From positions 1 to 64,000 of the forward strand of contig NZ_AEJC01000414.1 in assembly GCF_000317595.1 (NCBI RefSeq): 64,000 nucleotides of DNA, written 5' to 3'. The position numbers and the translations under genes were made by a program. Numbering within the stretch: the stretch's first letter is position 1; the number at the start of each line of letters is the position of its first letter. Under the pieces are notes generated by a model, which saw only the letters and a list, made by a program, of their open reading frames with translations, was not told where the DNA came from and made no database searches. The stretch is from Streptomyces ipomoeae 91-03. GTDB lineage: Bacteria > Actinomycetota > Actinomycetes > Streptomycetales > Streptomycetaceae. This document shows, one piece after another, positions 1-9,261 of this stretch.

Positions 1-30
1 CTCGGCTGCCCGAGTGCCTTCGCACCGGCG

Positions 31-3000
31 TCAGGACAGCAGCTCCACCTCCGCCAGCGTCGCCGGCCCGTCGAGGACCAGTCGGTGGTGCCGGAACGTG
101 CGCGGTGCGGGGACCGAGAAGGCGCGGGTCTGGCGGTCCCAGGCGAACGACTCGCCGGTGCGGCGGTCGAGGGTCTGCCAGGTGGTGCCGTCCGCCGAGC
201 CCTGGAGGGTCCAGCCGGTGGGTGCTTCGGTGCGGTCGGACGAGGTCAGGGTGTACTGAACGGCCTTGGCGCCGACGGGAGTCGGGAGCTCGACACTCGT
301 CACCGACGCCTTCGTCGACGATGTGTCGTCGAACAGTTCCCCGTCGCCCTTTACGGCGTCCGCGCGCGGGGACGGCACCTTGTCGTCCTTCGTGATCGAC
401 ACCGGTGCCGCGCTCTCACCCGTGCCCCACCGCGACGGCTTCGGGCCCATGTCGAACTCCAGGACCCCGCCCTTCGCGATCAGCGCGTGCGGCAGCGAAG
501 TCGACCTCCATGCCCTGCCGTTGACCTTCAGCCCCTGCACATACACGTTCCGCGCGCTGTTCTTCGGTGCCTTGACCACCAGGTCCTCGCCGTTCTCCAG
601 GTGGACGGTCGCCTTGGTGAACAGCGGGGAGCCGACGGCGTACTCGCCGCTGCCCATCACCAGCGGGTAGAAGCCGAGCGCGGAGAACAGATACCAGGCG
701 GACTGCTCTCCGTTGTCCTCGTCGCCGTGGTAGCCCTGGCCGATGTCGCTGCCGACGTACAGCCGGGACAGCACCTCGCGGGCCTTCTCCTGCGCCTTCC
801 ACGGCTGACCGGCGGCGTCGTACATGTAGATCGCGTGATGGGCGACCTGGTTGGAGTGGCCGTACATGCCCATCCGTACGTCACGCGCCTCGGTCATCTC
901 GTGGATGACGCCGCCGTAGGAGCCGACGAAGTCGGGGGAGGCGGTCTCCGGAGTGGCGAAGTAGGTGTCCAGCTTCTTCGCCAGACCGCCGCGACCGCCG
1001 TAGAGGTTCGCCAGGCCCTTGCTGTCCTGGGGCGCGGTGAAGGCGTAGCCCCAGCCATTGGTCTCCGTGTAGTCGTGGCCCCAGACACGGGGGTCGTACT
1101 TCGTGGAGTCGAGCCGCCAGTCGCCGTCGCCGTCGCGGCCCTGGAAGAAGCCGGCCTTCGTGTCGAACAACTGGACGTAGTCCTGGGCCCTGTCGAGGAA
1201 GTAGGCGGACTCCTCCTTGTAGCGCTTCTCGCCCGTCTTCCGGTACAGCGCCTGGCCCATCCGGGCGATGCCGTAGTCGTTGAGGTAGCCCTCCAGCGCC
1301 CAGGACAGGCCCTCGTGGGTGTCGGTGCTGGTGTAGCCGCGGAAGGGCGAGGTGGCCATGCCCTTGCGGCCGACGCCGGAGGACGGCGGGACGACCGTGG
1401 CGTTCTTGACGGCGGCCTCGTACGCGGCCCTCGCGTCGAAGTCGACGCCCTTGACGTACGCGTCGGCGAAGGCAACGTCCGACGAGGTGCCCGTCATCAG
1501 GTCCGCGTAGCCGGGGGAGGACCAGCGGGAGGTCCAGCCGCCGTCCCTGTACTGCTGGACGAAGCCGTCGGCCATCTCCCCCGCTTGGCCGGGTGTCAGC
1601 AGCGAGTACGCGGGCCAGGTCGTCCGATAGGTGTCCCAGAAGCCGTTGTTGACGTACACCTTGCCGTCGACGATCTTCGCGCCGGTGTGGGTCGGGGTGT
1701 CCGGGCCGGGCATGGGGGAGAAGGGCGAGGCGTACCGGTACTCGGCACCGACCTTCTCGAAGCCGGAGTTGGGGTACAGATACAGCCGGTACAGGTTGGA
1801 GTACAGCGTCGTGAGCTGGTCCGGGGTGGCGCCCTCGACCTCCTCCACCTTGCCGAGGACGCGGTCCCACTGGGCCCGCGCCCGGTCCCGTACCGTCTCG
1901 AACCCCGTGCCCTCCGGGATCTCCTGGCGGAGGTTGTCCTTGGCCTGGTCGACGCTGATGAGGGAGGTCGCGAGGCGGAGCGTCACGCTGCGGTCGGCGC
2001 CCGCGTCGAAGCGGAGGTGGCCCTTCACCCCGGCCGAGTCGCCGCCCGTCACCGGCGCGTCGAACACCCCGTAGAGGAAGAGGCGGGTCGCCCCGGTGGA
2101 GAGGCCGGACTTCACGTCCGAGTACCCGGTCACCACCCCGGCGTCCTTGTCCAGCGTCAGCCCGGCCTGGTCCGTGACGTTGTCGAAGATCACGCTCGTG
2201 TCGTCACCGGGGTAGGTGAAGCGCAGCGCCGCCGCATGGTCCGTGGGGGCCATCTCGGCCTTGACGCCGTTCTCGAAGCGCACCCCGTAGTAGTACGGCC
2301 GGGCCGTCTCGTTCTCATGCCGGAAGGCCAGCGCCCGTGCCGTACGACCGGTCTCCGGGGTGCCGGACGCGGCGGACGGCATCACCTGGAAGGTCTGCCG
2401 GTCACCCATCCAGGGGCTCGGCTCATGGCTCGCGCTGAACGCCTGGATGGTCGGCAGGTTGTCCGCGTTGTTGGCCCGGGCGTAGTCGTACAGCCAACTC
2501 AGCGAGCCCGCGTTGGTGACCGGCGTCCAGAAGTTGAAGCCATGCGGTACGGCCGTCGCGGGGAAGTTGTTGCCCCGGGAGAAGCCGCCGCTGGAGTTGG
2601 TGCCCCGGGTGGTGACCGCGTAGTCGGAGAGGTGGGCCTTCGGCCGCTCGGGTGCCCGGACCCGCAGCGTCACGTCGTCGAGCCAGCCGCGGAACCTCGC
2701 CGGGCCCCTGGGGGAGTCGTACGCCACCAGGATCCGGTCCACGGTCTTCCCCGCGGCGACCGAGCCGATCCGTGAGACCACGTCGTTCCACTGATTGACG
2801 TAGAGGATCTTCGCCGCGCCCTGTCCGCGCGGCGACAGCGGGAATCCGTGCTGGTCCACGGCCCCCAGCTCGCTCAGGGAGGTGCCGTCCGTGAAGACCA
2901 GGTCCACGGACACGTGGGTGGCGTCGTAGTCCAGATCGCCGTCCGCCATCGACGGGAAGATCCGGTACGCCAGCTCGGTGTCCCGCTCGACGGCCACATC

Positions 3001-3843
3001 CACGTCGAAGACCTTGTTGTACGAGTACGCCCGGCCGTTTGCCGTGTGCCGGCCCGCGTATCCGAGGGCCCGTTTGCCGGTGAAGCCCGCACCCGCCTTC
3101 GCGGTGGCCGAGCCGTTCGGACCCCGGTCGACGTGCGAGCGCATCTCCTTGGGCGCGGGCGCCTGGCCGCCGCCTGTCGAGAACTGCACCTCGGCGAGCT
3201 GGGTGATGGTCGAGGCACCGTTGTTCTTCGTGATGTCGAGGCGGAAGTGCCGGTACTCGGCCACCGCGTCGCCGGGGATGTCGTACGACTTCGTCCGGAA
3301 CCGCTCGGCGAAGCCTTCCCCGGAGCGGGTGTCGAGGGTCGTCCACGCCTTGCCGTCGGTGGAGCCCTGGAGGGTCCAGTCCTTCGGGTCGCGCGTCTCG
3401 AAGTCGTTCGCCGAGGTCAGCGCATACGTCAGGACCTTGGCCGGTCTGTCGAGGTCGAACTCCACCCAGCCGGTCGGCTGGAAGGTGAGCCACTTGGTGC
3501 CGGGCTCGCCGTCGACGAGGTTCTCCTTCACCTCGCCGCCGCTCGTGTTCTCCCCGCTCGCCCGGATCTCGGTGACCCGGTCGGTGATGTTGCCGGGAAT
3601 GCCGGTGCTGTAGCCGCCGTCGACACCGGACGCCCGGGAGGAGCCGTCGGGTGCCGTGTCGACGGTGTCGGTCCAGTCCGGCGCCGGCTCACCCGACTCG
3701 AACGAGGAGGCGAACTCCCGTTCCGCTGCCGCCGGCCGGTCCGGTAACGCGATGGCCGCCCCCTGGGAGGCCACCACCAGAGCGAACGTGGCGGCGCCGA
3801 GCGCCGCCGTGGAACCCCGCCCGTGCCGCCATCTGTGCCGCAT
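31..3843 (-). CDS. Secreted GH92 alpha-mannosidase with discoidin-like domains
   Basis: Predicted extracellular exo-alpha-mannosidase of family GH92, 1270 aa. An Arg-rich N-terminus followed by a hydrophobic stretch (residues 12-33) reads as a signal peptide. Residues about 90-225 look like an F5/8-type C (discoidin) carbohydrate-binding domain, and the last ~110 residues repeat the same TGWTLQGSADG pattern, so a second such domain closes the protein. The GH92 core lies around residues 430-1130, with typical strings such as GDEDNGEQSAWY and SALGFYPLVMGSGEYAVGSP. The ATG start has GGGAGG about 11 nt upstream. A rare TTA leucine codon sits at residue 33 (bases 3745-3747), so translation probably needs the bldA tRNA. 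It is divergent from the ngcEFG-type importer, and release of mannose from glycans outside the cell would fit that context. Substrate linkage is inferred from the family only. Confidence 0.88.
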   Translation of the reverse strand: MRHRWRHGRGSTAALGAATFALVVASQGAAIALPDRPAAAEREFASSFESGEPAPDWTDTVDTAPDGSSRASGVDGGYSTGIPGNITDRVTEIRASGENTSGGEVKENLVDGEPGTKWLTFQPTGWVEFDLDRPAKVLTYALTSANDFETRDPKDWTLQGSTDGKAWTTLDTRSGEGFAERFRTKSYDIPGDAVAEYRHFRLDITKNNGASTITQLAEVQFSTGGGQAPAPKEMRSHVDRGPNGSATAKAGAGFTGKRALGYAGRHTANGRAYSYNKVFDVDVAVERDTELAYRIFPSMADGDLDYDATHVSVDLVFTDGTSLSELGAVDQHGFPLSPRGQGAAKILYVNQWNDVVSRIGSVAAGKTVDRILVAYDSPRGPARFRGWLDDVTLRVRAPERPKAHLSDYAVTTRGTNSSGGFSRGNNFPATAVPHGFNFWTPVTNAGSLSWLYDYARANNADNLPTIQAFSASHEPSPWMGDRQTFQVMPSAASGTPETGRTARALAFRHENETARPYYYGVRFENGVKAEMAPTDHAAALRFTYPGDDTSVIFDNVTDQAGLTLDKDAGVVTGYSDVKSGLSTGATRLFLYGVFDAPVTGGDSAGVKGHLRFDAGADRSVTLRLATSLISVDQAKDNLRQEIPEGTGFETVRDRARAQWDRVLGKVEEVEGATPDQLTTLYSNLYRLYLYPNSGFEKVGAEYRYASPFSPMPGPDTPTHTGAKIVDGKVYVNNGFWDTYRTTWPAYSLLTPGQAGEMADGFVQQYRDGGWTSRWSSPGYADLMTGTSSDVAFADAYVKGVDFDARAAYEAAVKNATVVPPSSGVGRKGMATSPFRGYTSTDTHEGLSWALEGYLNDYGIARMGQALYRKTGEKRYKEESAYFLDRAQDYVQLFDTKAGFFQGRDGDGDWRLDSTKYDPRVWGHDYTETNGWGYAFTAPQDSKGLANLYGGRGGLAKKLDTYFATPETASPDFVGSYGGVIHEMTEARDVRMGMYGHSNQVAHHAIYMYDAAGQPWKAQEKAREVLSRLYVGSDIGQGYHGDEDNGEQSAWYLFSALGFYPLVMGSGEYAVGSPLFTKATVHLENGEDLVVKAPKNSARNVYVQGLKVNGRAWRSTSLPHALIAKGGVLEFDMGPKPSRWGTGESAAPVSITKDDKVPSPRADAVKGDGELFDDTSSTKASVTSVELPTPVGAKAVQYTLTSSDRTEAPTGWTLQGSADGTTWQTLDRRTGESFAWDRQTRAFSVPAPRTFRHHRLVLDGPATLAEVELLS

Positions 3844-3925
3844 CAGCGAGCACCCTCCCTACGTCCGATCAGACTGCGTTCGATCAAGAAATGATCGAGA
3901 AGTGATCAATGAGTGATCAGCAATG

Positions 3926-3937
3926 GACAACGTTGTC
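3926..3937. promoter_or_regulatory. Palindrome GACAACGTTGTC, probable operator
   Basis: A perfect 12-bp palindrome lies about 83 bp upstream of the GH92 start and about 400 bp upstream of ngcE. Palindromes centred on a CG step with AAC/GTT arms are typical LacI-family operators in actinobacterial sugar loci. No LacI gene is in the window, so the regulator is unknown. Its position suggests control of the mannosidase. Confidence 0.45.
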
Positions 3938-4126
3938 GATCGTCCTGCGCAGGGACCAGTAGTGGTTCAAGTGACAAGTGGTGTCAAGGGTGTTGAGCGC
4001 GCCATCCGGATCGAATGGCGAGGATTTTTCGGTCGGGTGGCGCAAGGGCGCTCATATTTCCGAGAGGTCTCAACTCGGAAAAGACCGACGACCAACCTTG
4101 CATTCGATCTTGCTCCCCTGGCGGGA

Positions 4127-4142
4127 AGTGGACTATACCTGT
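4127..4142. promoter_or_regulatory. DasR-site (dre)-like sequence upstream of ngcE
   Basis: AGTGGACTATACCTGT matches the DasR-binding consensus AGTGGTCTAGACCACT at 11-12 of 16 positions and keeps the TGG...ACC half-sites. It lies about 195 bp before the ngcE start. DasR is the GntR-family repressor that senses glucosamine-6-phosphate and controls aminosugar uptake genes, so the position is plausible for an N-acetylglucosamine importer. The match is imperfect. Confidence 0.4.
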
Positions 4143-4337
4143 CGGCGTCCACATAGTGGTCGCACAGGAGTGGGCAGGCACGACCTGGGGGAATTACCGT
4201 TGGTCGCCACGTGTCAACACGCGCGGACGCGGCCTCGCCCCTGTTGAATCCTCACGCACGACCCCAGCTTGAACCGACCGCGGTGCCGGGAGGATCCGGT
4301 TCACCGCCTGAGTCCTGGAGAAGGCGAGGACTTGAGC

Positions 4338-5813
4338 ATGGGATCCACTACCGCCGAGAACAACGGCCCCGGGGGTCATGGCAGTACCCACCCCGGAGGC
4401 GTCGGCCGCCGCGATCTGATCAGGCGCTCCGCCGCGTTGGGCCTGATCTCCGTCCCCACGATGAGCTTCCTGTCCGCGTGTGCCAGCAGCGGCGGAGGCG
4501 GCGAGGAAAAGGCCGAGGCGGGGGAGAAAACGGCGAAGAACCCGCTCGGCGTCAACGACAGCGCGCAAATGGAATTCGTGCTGTTCGACGGCGGCTTCGG
4601 CAAGGAGTACGCCGAGGATGCGGTGAAGATCTACGAGAAGAACTTCCCCAAGGCCAAGGTGAAGTTCTCCGCCACCCAGAAGATCCAGTCCACGCTCCAG
4701 CCCCGCTTCAATCAGGGCACCCCGCCGGACCTGATCGACAACTCCGGCGCCGAGCAGATGGACATGGGCGTCCTGGTCGGCAAGAACCAGCTCGCCGACC
4801 TCACTCCGCTCCTCGACGCCCCGTCCTACGACGACCCGGACAAGAAGGTCCGCGACACTCTGCGCCCGGGCGTCGTGGAGATGGGCCAGTTCGACGGCGA
4901 CCCGGTCTGGATCATGTACTACGCCTACACGGTGTACGGCGTCTGGTACTCGCAGAAGGCGCTGGACTCGCTCGACGAGCAGTACCCCGAGACCTGGGAC
5001 CAGATGCTCGCGGTCTGCGCGAAGGCCAAGAAGCAGGGCATGGCGGGCTGGACGTACGCGGGCAAGTACCCGTACTACATCCCCTTCTCGCTCTACCCGA
5101 TGATCGGCAAGGTCGGTGGCCGCGAGGTGCTCGACGCCATCGACAACCTGGAGCCGAACGCCTGGAAGCACCCGGCGGTCAAGGCCTGCTTCGACGCCTA
5201 CTACGAGCTCTACGCCAAGGGCTACATCCTCAAGGGCACCCCGGGACTGGACCACATCCAGTCGCAGACCGCCTGGGCCGAGGGCAAGGCGCTGTTCATC
5301 CCGAACGGCTCCTGGGTGGAGAACGAATCGGCGAACGTCATCCCGAAGGACTTCGGCCTCGCCGTCTCCGCGCCCACCGGCATCGACAGCTCCGACAAGC
5401 TGCCCTTCGGCACCATCTGGGCCTCCGGCGGCGAGCCCTTCATCGTCCCGGCCAAGGCGAAGAACGGTACCGGCGGCATGGAGCAGCTGCGCATCATGCT
5501 CAGCGAGGCGTCCTCGAAGAACTTCACCAGCAAGGTCAAGTCGCTGACCGCGTACAACGGCGGCACCGACGGCATCTCCCTCACCCCCGGCCTCAAGTCC
5601 GGTGTCGCGGCGCTGGAGAAGGCCGGCGACAACGTGGTCAATCCGCGTCTCCAGGACTGGTACGTGCAGTTGCAGAAGGAGCAGATCGGGGTGGCGGGGC
5701 TCGGCGAGATGATGGCCGGCCGGCTCACCCCGGCCGAGGCCATCAAGAAGATCCAGGGTTTCGCCGACGCGGCCGCGAAGGACTCGTCGATCAAGCACTA
5801 CAAGCACCAGTGA
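4338..5813 (+). CDS. ngcE: N-acetylglucosamine/chitobiose ABC transporter binding protein
   Basis: Lipid-anchored sugar-binding component of a CUT1 ABC importer, 491 aa. The start at ATG 4338 is preceded by GCGAGGA. The N-terminus carries GRRDLIRRSAALGLIS, a twin-arginine-like signal, then a lipobox ending FLSAC, so it is probably a Tat-exported lipoprotein. The remainder has the shape of family-1 extracellular solute-binding proteins. The N-terminal layout and the two permeases that follow match the NgcE family of Streptomyces. In S. olivaceoviridis NgcEFG imports N-acetylglucosamine and N,N'-diacetylchitobiose. No ATPase gene is present in the operon; in Streptomyces the shared MsiK ATPase usually energises such importers. 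Substrate assignment is by family resemblance and synteny. Confidence 0.82.
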   Translation: MGSTTAENNGPGGHGSTHPGGVGRRDLIRRSAALGLISVPTMSFLSACASSGGGGEEKAEAGEKTAKNPLGVNDSAQMEFVLFDGGFGKEYAEDAVKIYEKNFPKAKVKFSATQKIQSTLQPRFNQGTPPDLIDNSGAEQMDMGVLVGKNQLADLTPLLDAPSYDDPDKKVRDTLRPGVVEMGQFDGDPVWIMYYAYTVYGVWYSQKALDSLDEQYPETWDQMLAVCAKAKKQGMAGWTYAGKYPYYIPFSLYPMIGKVGGREVLDAIDNLEPNAWKHPAVKACFDAYYELYAKGYILKGTPGLDHIQSQTAWAEGKALFIPNGSWVENESANVIPKDFGLAVSAPTGIDSSDKLPFGTIWASGGEPFIVPAKAKNGTGGMEQLRIMLSEASSKNFTSKVKSLTAYNGGTDGISLTPGLKSGVAALEKAGDNVVNPRLQDWYVQLQKEQIGVAGLGEMMAGRLTPAEAIKKIQGFADAAAKDSSIKHYKHQ

Positions 5814-5898
5814 GGAATGGTCGCCAGGGCCTGCCCGGAGTGCTCCGCCCGGGCGGGCCCTGGCGGCTGGGTCCACGCGCAGATCGGGGTCGGTGGTA

Positions 5899-6825
5899 AT
5901 GCAGCACGGCAAGTACCGGTTCATCGTGGGGTTCCTGGCGGTGCCCCTGGGGCTCTACGCGCTCTTCGTCGTCTGGCCGTTCATCCAGTCCATCTACTAC
6001 TCGTTCACGGACTGGACCGGTCTGAGCCCCGAGTTCAAGATGGTCGGCTTCGCCAACTACGAACGGTTGCTCGACGACGAGATCTTCTGGAAGTCGCTGC
6101 AGCACAGTCTGCTGTTCGCGCTGGTGCTGCCGCTGGTGACGATCAGTCTGGCGCTGTTCTTCGCCTTCATGATCAACGTGGGGGGACGGCACCGCAGGGG
6201 CGGCCCGGTCGTCACCGGTGTCCGCGGCTCGTCCTTCTACAAGATCGTCTACTTCTTCCCGCAGGTGCTCTCGATCGCGATCGTCGCGCTGTTGTTCGCC
6301 TTCGCGTACAACCCGGACAGCGGCGCGATCAACTCGATCCTGCGCGGCATCGGGCTCGACGGCGTCCAGCCGTTGTGGCTGGGCGACCCGGACCTCGCCC
6401 TGTGGGCCGTGATGGCGGTCCTCGTCTGGTCCACGGTCGGCTTCTTCGTGGTCCTCTTCTCCGCCGGCATGGCCTCCATCCCGGCGGATCTGTACGAGGC
6501 CGCGCTGCTCGACGGGGCCGGCCGCGCCACCACGTTCTTCCGGATCACCCTGCCCCTGCTGTGGGACACGGTGCAGTCCGGCTGGGTCTACATGGGCATC
6601 CTCGCCCTCGGCGCCGAGTCGTTCGCGGTCGTGGGGATCATGACCACCGGACCCGGCGGCCCCGACTACTCGACCACCGTCATGGTCCTGTACGTGTACC
6701 AGAAGGCGTTCCGTGACGGTCAGGCCGCCTACGCCACCACGATCGGCGTCGCCCTGCTCGTCGTCACGCTGGCCTTCGCCGCCGTGGTGATGCGGCTGGG
6801 CCGGCGCGAGCGGCTGGAGTACTGA
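5899..6825 (+). CDS. ngcF: Sugar ABC transporter permease, NgcF type
   Basis: Inner-membrane permease of the CUT1 family, 308 aa, first of the pair that forms the channel with NgcG. It has the usual six predicted membrane helices, beginning with VGFLAVPLGLYALFVVWPF, and the cytoplasmic EAA loop that docks the ATPase (EAALLDGAGRATTFFRITLP). ATG 5899 is preferred to the in-frame GTG two codons upstream because GGGG lies about 10 nt before it. The gene is 85 bp after ngcE and 4 bp before ngcG, so the three are co-transcribed. Confidence 0.8.
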   Translation: MQHGKYRFIVGFLAVPLGLYALFVVWPFIQSIYYSFTDWTGLSPEFKMVGFANYERLLDDEIFWKSLQHSLLFALVLPLVTISLALFFAFMINVGGRHRRGGPVVTGVRGSSFYKIVYFFPQVLSIAIVALLFAFAYNPDSGAINSILRGIGLDGVQPLWLGDPDLALWAVMAVLVWSTVGFFVVLFSAGMASIPADLYEAALLDGAGRATTFFRITLPLLWDTVQSGWVYMGILALGAESFAVVGIMTTGPGGPDYSTTVMVLYVYQKAFRDGQAAYATTIGVALLVVTLAFAAVVMRLGRRERLEY

Positions 6826-6829
6826 ACTG

Positions 6830-7753
6830 ATGAAGACGACCGAGACCCCCGCCCCCGTACCGGCCGAGTCCGGTGCCCCCGTCGCCAAGGTCGACGGTCC
6901 GGCCGGGCCGCGCCGGAGGGAGAAGAAGGAGGGCACCACCCTCAACGTCTTCTCGCACGGGATCCTGATCATCTGGGCGATCATGGTCGTGATGCCGTTG
7001 GTGTGGGCGGTGATGACGTCCTTCAAGGACGACCGCTCCATCTTCGCCTCACCTTGGTCGTTGCCGGACGAGCTGCACTTCGACAACTGGTCACGGGCCT
7101 GGACCCAGGCCAACATGAGCGACTACTTCCTCAACACCCTTCTGGTGGTGGGCGGTTCACTCATCGGCACGCTGGTGCTCGGTTCGATGGCGGCGTATGT
7201 GCTGGCCCGCTTCGACTTCCCGGGCAACCGGTTCATCTACTACCTGTTCATCGGCGGCATGAGCTTCCCGATCATGCTCGCGCTGGTCCCGTTGTTCTAC
7301 GTCGTGAACAACATGGGCCTGTTGAACACGATCCACGGCCTGATCCTGGTCTACATCGCGTACTCGCTGCCCTTCACGGTGTTCTTCCTGACGGCGTTCT
7401 TCCGTACGCTGCCGGCATCGGTGGCGGAGGCGGCCTTCGTGGACGGCGCCTCGCACACCAGGACGTTCTTCCAGATCATGCTGCCCATGGCCAAGCCGGG
7501 CCTGATCAGCGTCGGTATCTTCAACTTCCTCGGCCAGTGGAACCAGTACATGCTGCCCACGGTCCTCAACACCGATCCGGACAAGCGCGTCCTCACCCAG
7601 GGCCTGGTCCAACTGGCCGTCAGCCAGGGTTACAAGGGTGACTGGTCAGGTCTTTTCGCCGGTCTGGTGATGGCGATGCTGCCGGTGCTGGCCGCGTACA
7701 TCGTCTTCCAGCGGCAGGTGGTGCAGGGGCTGACGGCGGGGGCGCTGAAGTAA
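6830..7753 (+). CDS. ngcG: Sugar ABC transporter permease, NgcG type
   Basis: Second CUT1 permease, 307 aa. A Pro/Glu-rich cytosolic N-terminus of about 35 residues is followed by six predicted helices. The EAA loop is EAAFVDGASHTRTFFQIMLP and the C-terminus has the common RQVVQGLTAGALK ending. It starts 4 bp after ngcF stops, which implies coupled translation. With NgcE and NgcF it forms the aminosugar importer. A hairpin 24 bp downstream probably ends the transcript before the ROK gene. Confidence 0.8.
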   Translation: MKTTETPAPVPAESGAPVAKVDGPAGPRRREKKEGTTLNVFSHGILIIWAIMVVMPLVWAVMTSFKDDRSIFASPWSLPDELHFDNWSRAWTQANMSDYFLNTLLVVGGSLIGTLVLGSMAAYVLARFDFPGNRFIYYLFIGGMSFPIMLALVPLFYVVNNMGLLNTIHGLILVYIAYSLPFTVFFLTAFFRTLPASVAEAAFVDGASHTRTFFQIMLPMAKPGLISVGIFNFLGQWNQYMLPTVLNTDPDKRVLTQGLVQLAVSQGYKGDWSGLFAGLVMAMLPVLAAYIVFQRQVVQGLTAGALK

Positions 7754-7776
7754 CGCTGCGGAATCAGACATGAGCA

Positions 7777-7803
7777 TGCCGCTCCGACTCCACGGGAGCG
7801 GCA
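7777..7803 (+). terminator. Hairpin terminator after ngcG
   Basis: Perfect 9-bp arms TGCCGCTCC and GGAGCGGCA are separated by a 9-nt loop, 24 bp after the ngcG stop. No T-tract follows, as is usual in Streptomyces. Confidence 0.7.
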
Positions 7804-7936
7804 CTCTCAGTGTGCGCGCAGGTACCGAAACGGTTCAACCTCTTGACGGGAGGCAGCCCGAACGGCTCAGCTTAGAGTTCACTACTTGGACATAGACGGG
7901 GCCTCGCCGACGCGGCCCCGTGCGCAGGAGGTCGTC

Positions 7937-9136
7937 GTGGAGACTCCGGGATCGCAGTCGTCGCTGCACCGAGCAAATCTCGAACGCGTCGTCCGGGCGG
8001 TACGCCTCGCCGGATCGCTCACGCAGGCGGAGATCGCGAGGACGACCGGCCTGTCCGCGGCCACGGTCTCCAACATCGTGCGCGAACTCAAGGACGGCGG
8101 AACCGTCGAGGTCACCCCCACCTCGGCGGGCGGCCGGCGGGCCCGTGCGGTCTCGCTCAGCGGGGACGCCGGGATCGTGATCGGCGTGGACTTCGGGCAC
8201 ACCCATTTGCGCGTCGCGATCGGAAATCTCGCTCATCAGGTGCTGGCGGAGGAGTCCGAGCCACTCGATGTGGACGCCTCCTCGGCCCAGGGCTTCGACC
8301 GGGCGGAGCAGCTGGTCAACCGCCTGATCGACGCCACCGGCGTGGACCGTACGAAGATCGCCGGCCTGGGTCTCGGTGTGCCCGGCCCGATCGACGTGGA
8401 GTCCGGGACGCTGGGCTCCACCGCCATCCTCCCGGGCTGGACCGGCACCAAGCCCGCCGCCGAGATGCGCCACCGTCTGGGCGTCCCGGTGCACGTGGAC
8501 AACGACGCCAACCTCGGCGCCCTCGGCGAGCTGGTCTGGGGCAGCGGCCGAGGGGTGCGGGACCTGGCGTACATCAAGGTGGCCAGTGGCGTTGGTGCCG
8601 GACTGGTGATCGATGGCAAGATCTACAGAGGCCCGGGTGGCACAGCCGGAGAAATCGGGCATATTACTCTTGATGAGTCCGGCCCGGTCTGCCGCTGCGG
8701 CAACCGTGGGTGCCTGGAGACCTTCGCCGCCGCACGCCATGTGCTGCCGCTCCTCCAGTCCAGCCACGGCACCGACTTGACCATGGAAGGGGTCGTACGG
8801 TTGGCGAGGGACGGCGACCCGGGTTGCCGTCGGGTGGTCGCCGACGTCGGCCGACACATCGGAAGTGGAGTGGCCAATCTCTGCAATCTGTTGAACCCGA
8901 GCCGCGTGGTCCTCGGTGGTGATCTCGCCGAGGCGGGGGAACTGGTGCTCGGACCCATAAGGGAGTCGGTCGGCCGGTACGCGATTCCGAGTGCCGCACG
9001 CCAACTCTCGGTGCTGCCAGGGGCGCTTGGCGGACGGGCGGAGGTCCTGGGGGCCCTCGCCCTGGCCCTCAGTGAAATGGGTGATTCAACCCTTTTGGAC
9101 GGGACCTTGTCCGCAGCAACCCCTGCCTTCACTTAG
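7937..9136 (+). CDS. rok7B7: ROK-family transcriptional regulator (Rok7B7-like)
   Basis: Sugar-responsive DNA-binding regulator, 399 aa. GTG 7937 is chosen because AGGAGG lies 5 nt upstream. The N-terminal winged helix-turn-helix includes AGSLTQAEIARTTGLSAATV. The ROK domain follows, with the ATPase-like motif VIGVDFGHTHLRVAIG and the zinc-binding CxCGxxGC as CRCGNRGCLE. The gene lies between ngcEFG and xylFGH, the location I recall for S. coelicolor Rok7B7 (SCO6008), which affects xylose transport, carbon catabolite control and antibiotic production. Inference: it controls the neighbouring xylF operon and perhaps ngcEFG. A sugar ligand is likely, but its identity cannot be read from the sequence. 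Confidence 0.82.
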   Translation: METPGSQSSLHRANLERVVRAVRLAGSLTQAEIARTTGLSAATVSNIVRELKDGGTVEVTPTSAGGRRARAVSLSGDAGIVIGVDFGHTHLRVAIGNLAHQVLAEESEPLDVDASSAQGFDRAEQLVNRLIDATGVDRTKIAGLGLGVPGPIDVESGTLGSTAILPGWTGTKPAAEMRHRLGVPVHVDNDANLGALGELVWGSGRGVRDLAYIKVASGVGAGLVIDGKIYRGPGGTAGEIGHITLDESGPVCRCGNRGCLETFAAARHVLPLLQSSHGTDLTMEGVVRLARDGDPGCRRVVADVGRHIGSGVANLCNLLNPSRVVLGGDLAEAGELVLGPIRESVGRYAIPSAARQLSVLPGALGGRAEVLGALALALSEMGDSTLLDGTLSAATPAFT

Positions 9137-9219
9137 AGAACGAAACACGCCGTTGCCAAGCCGTTAAGGATTTACTTCTTGACGTCGCACGTATGGCCGA
9201 GTTGACTTCCAGCCACCTC

Positions 9220-9237
9220 GGCCGCAGTGCTGCGGCC
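9220..9237. promoter_or_regulatory. 18-bp palindrome in the xylF leader
   Basis: GGCCGCAG, a 2-nt centre and CTGCGGCC form a perfect inverted repeat 24 bp upstream of the xylF ATG and just before its Shine-Dalgarno sequence GGGAGG. It may be an operator for the adjacent ROK protein or a leader hairpin. It is too close to the start to be a normal terminator of the previous gene. Confidence 0.45.
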
Positions 9238-9261
9238 CGTGTCAGGGAGGCACAACCCAAA

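Larger units (their letters stand above)
3844..4337. other. Intergenic control region between GH92 and ngcE
   Basis: This 494-bp stretch has no convincing gene. It must hold the divergent promoters for the mannosidase and the sugar importer. Repeated GTGATCA-like words occur at 3897-3920, a perfect 12-bp palindrome at 3926-3937, and a DasR-site-like sequence at 4127-4142. Confidence 0.6.

Noticed and set aside
85..2775. Long + strand open frame (896 codons) opposite the GH92 gene
   Set aside because: It is rich in Arg, Gly, Val and His with no domain pattern, as expected for antisense frames in GC-rich DNA; the minus strand encodes a clear GH92 enzyme.
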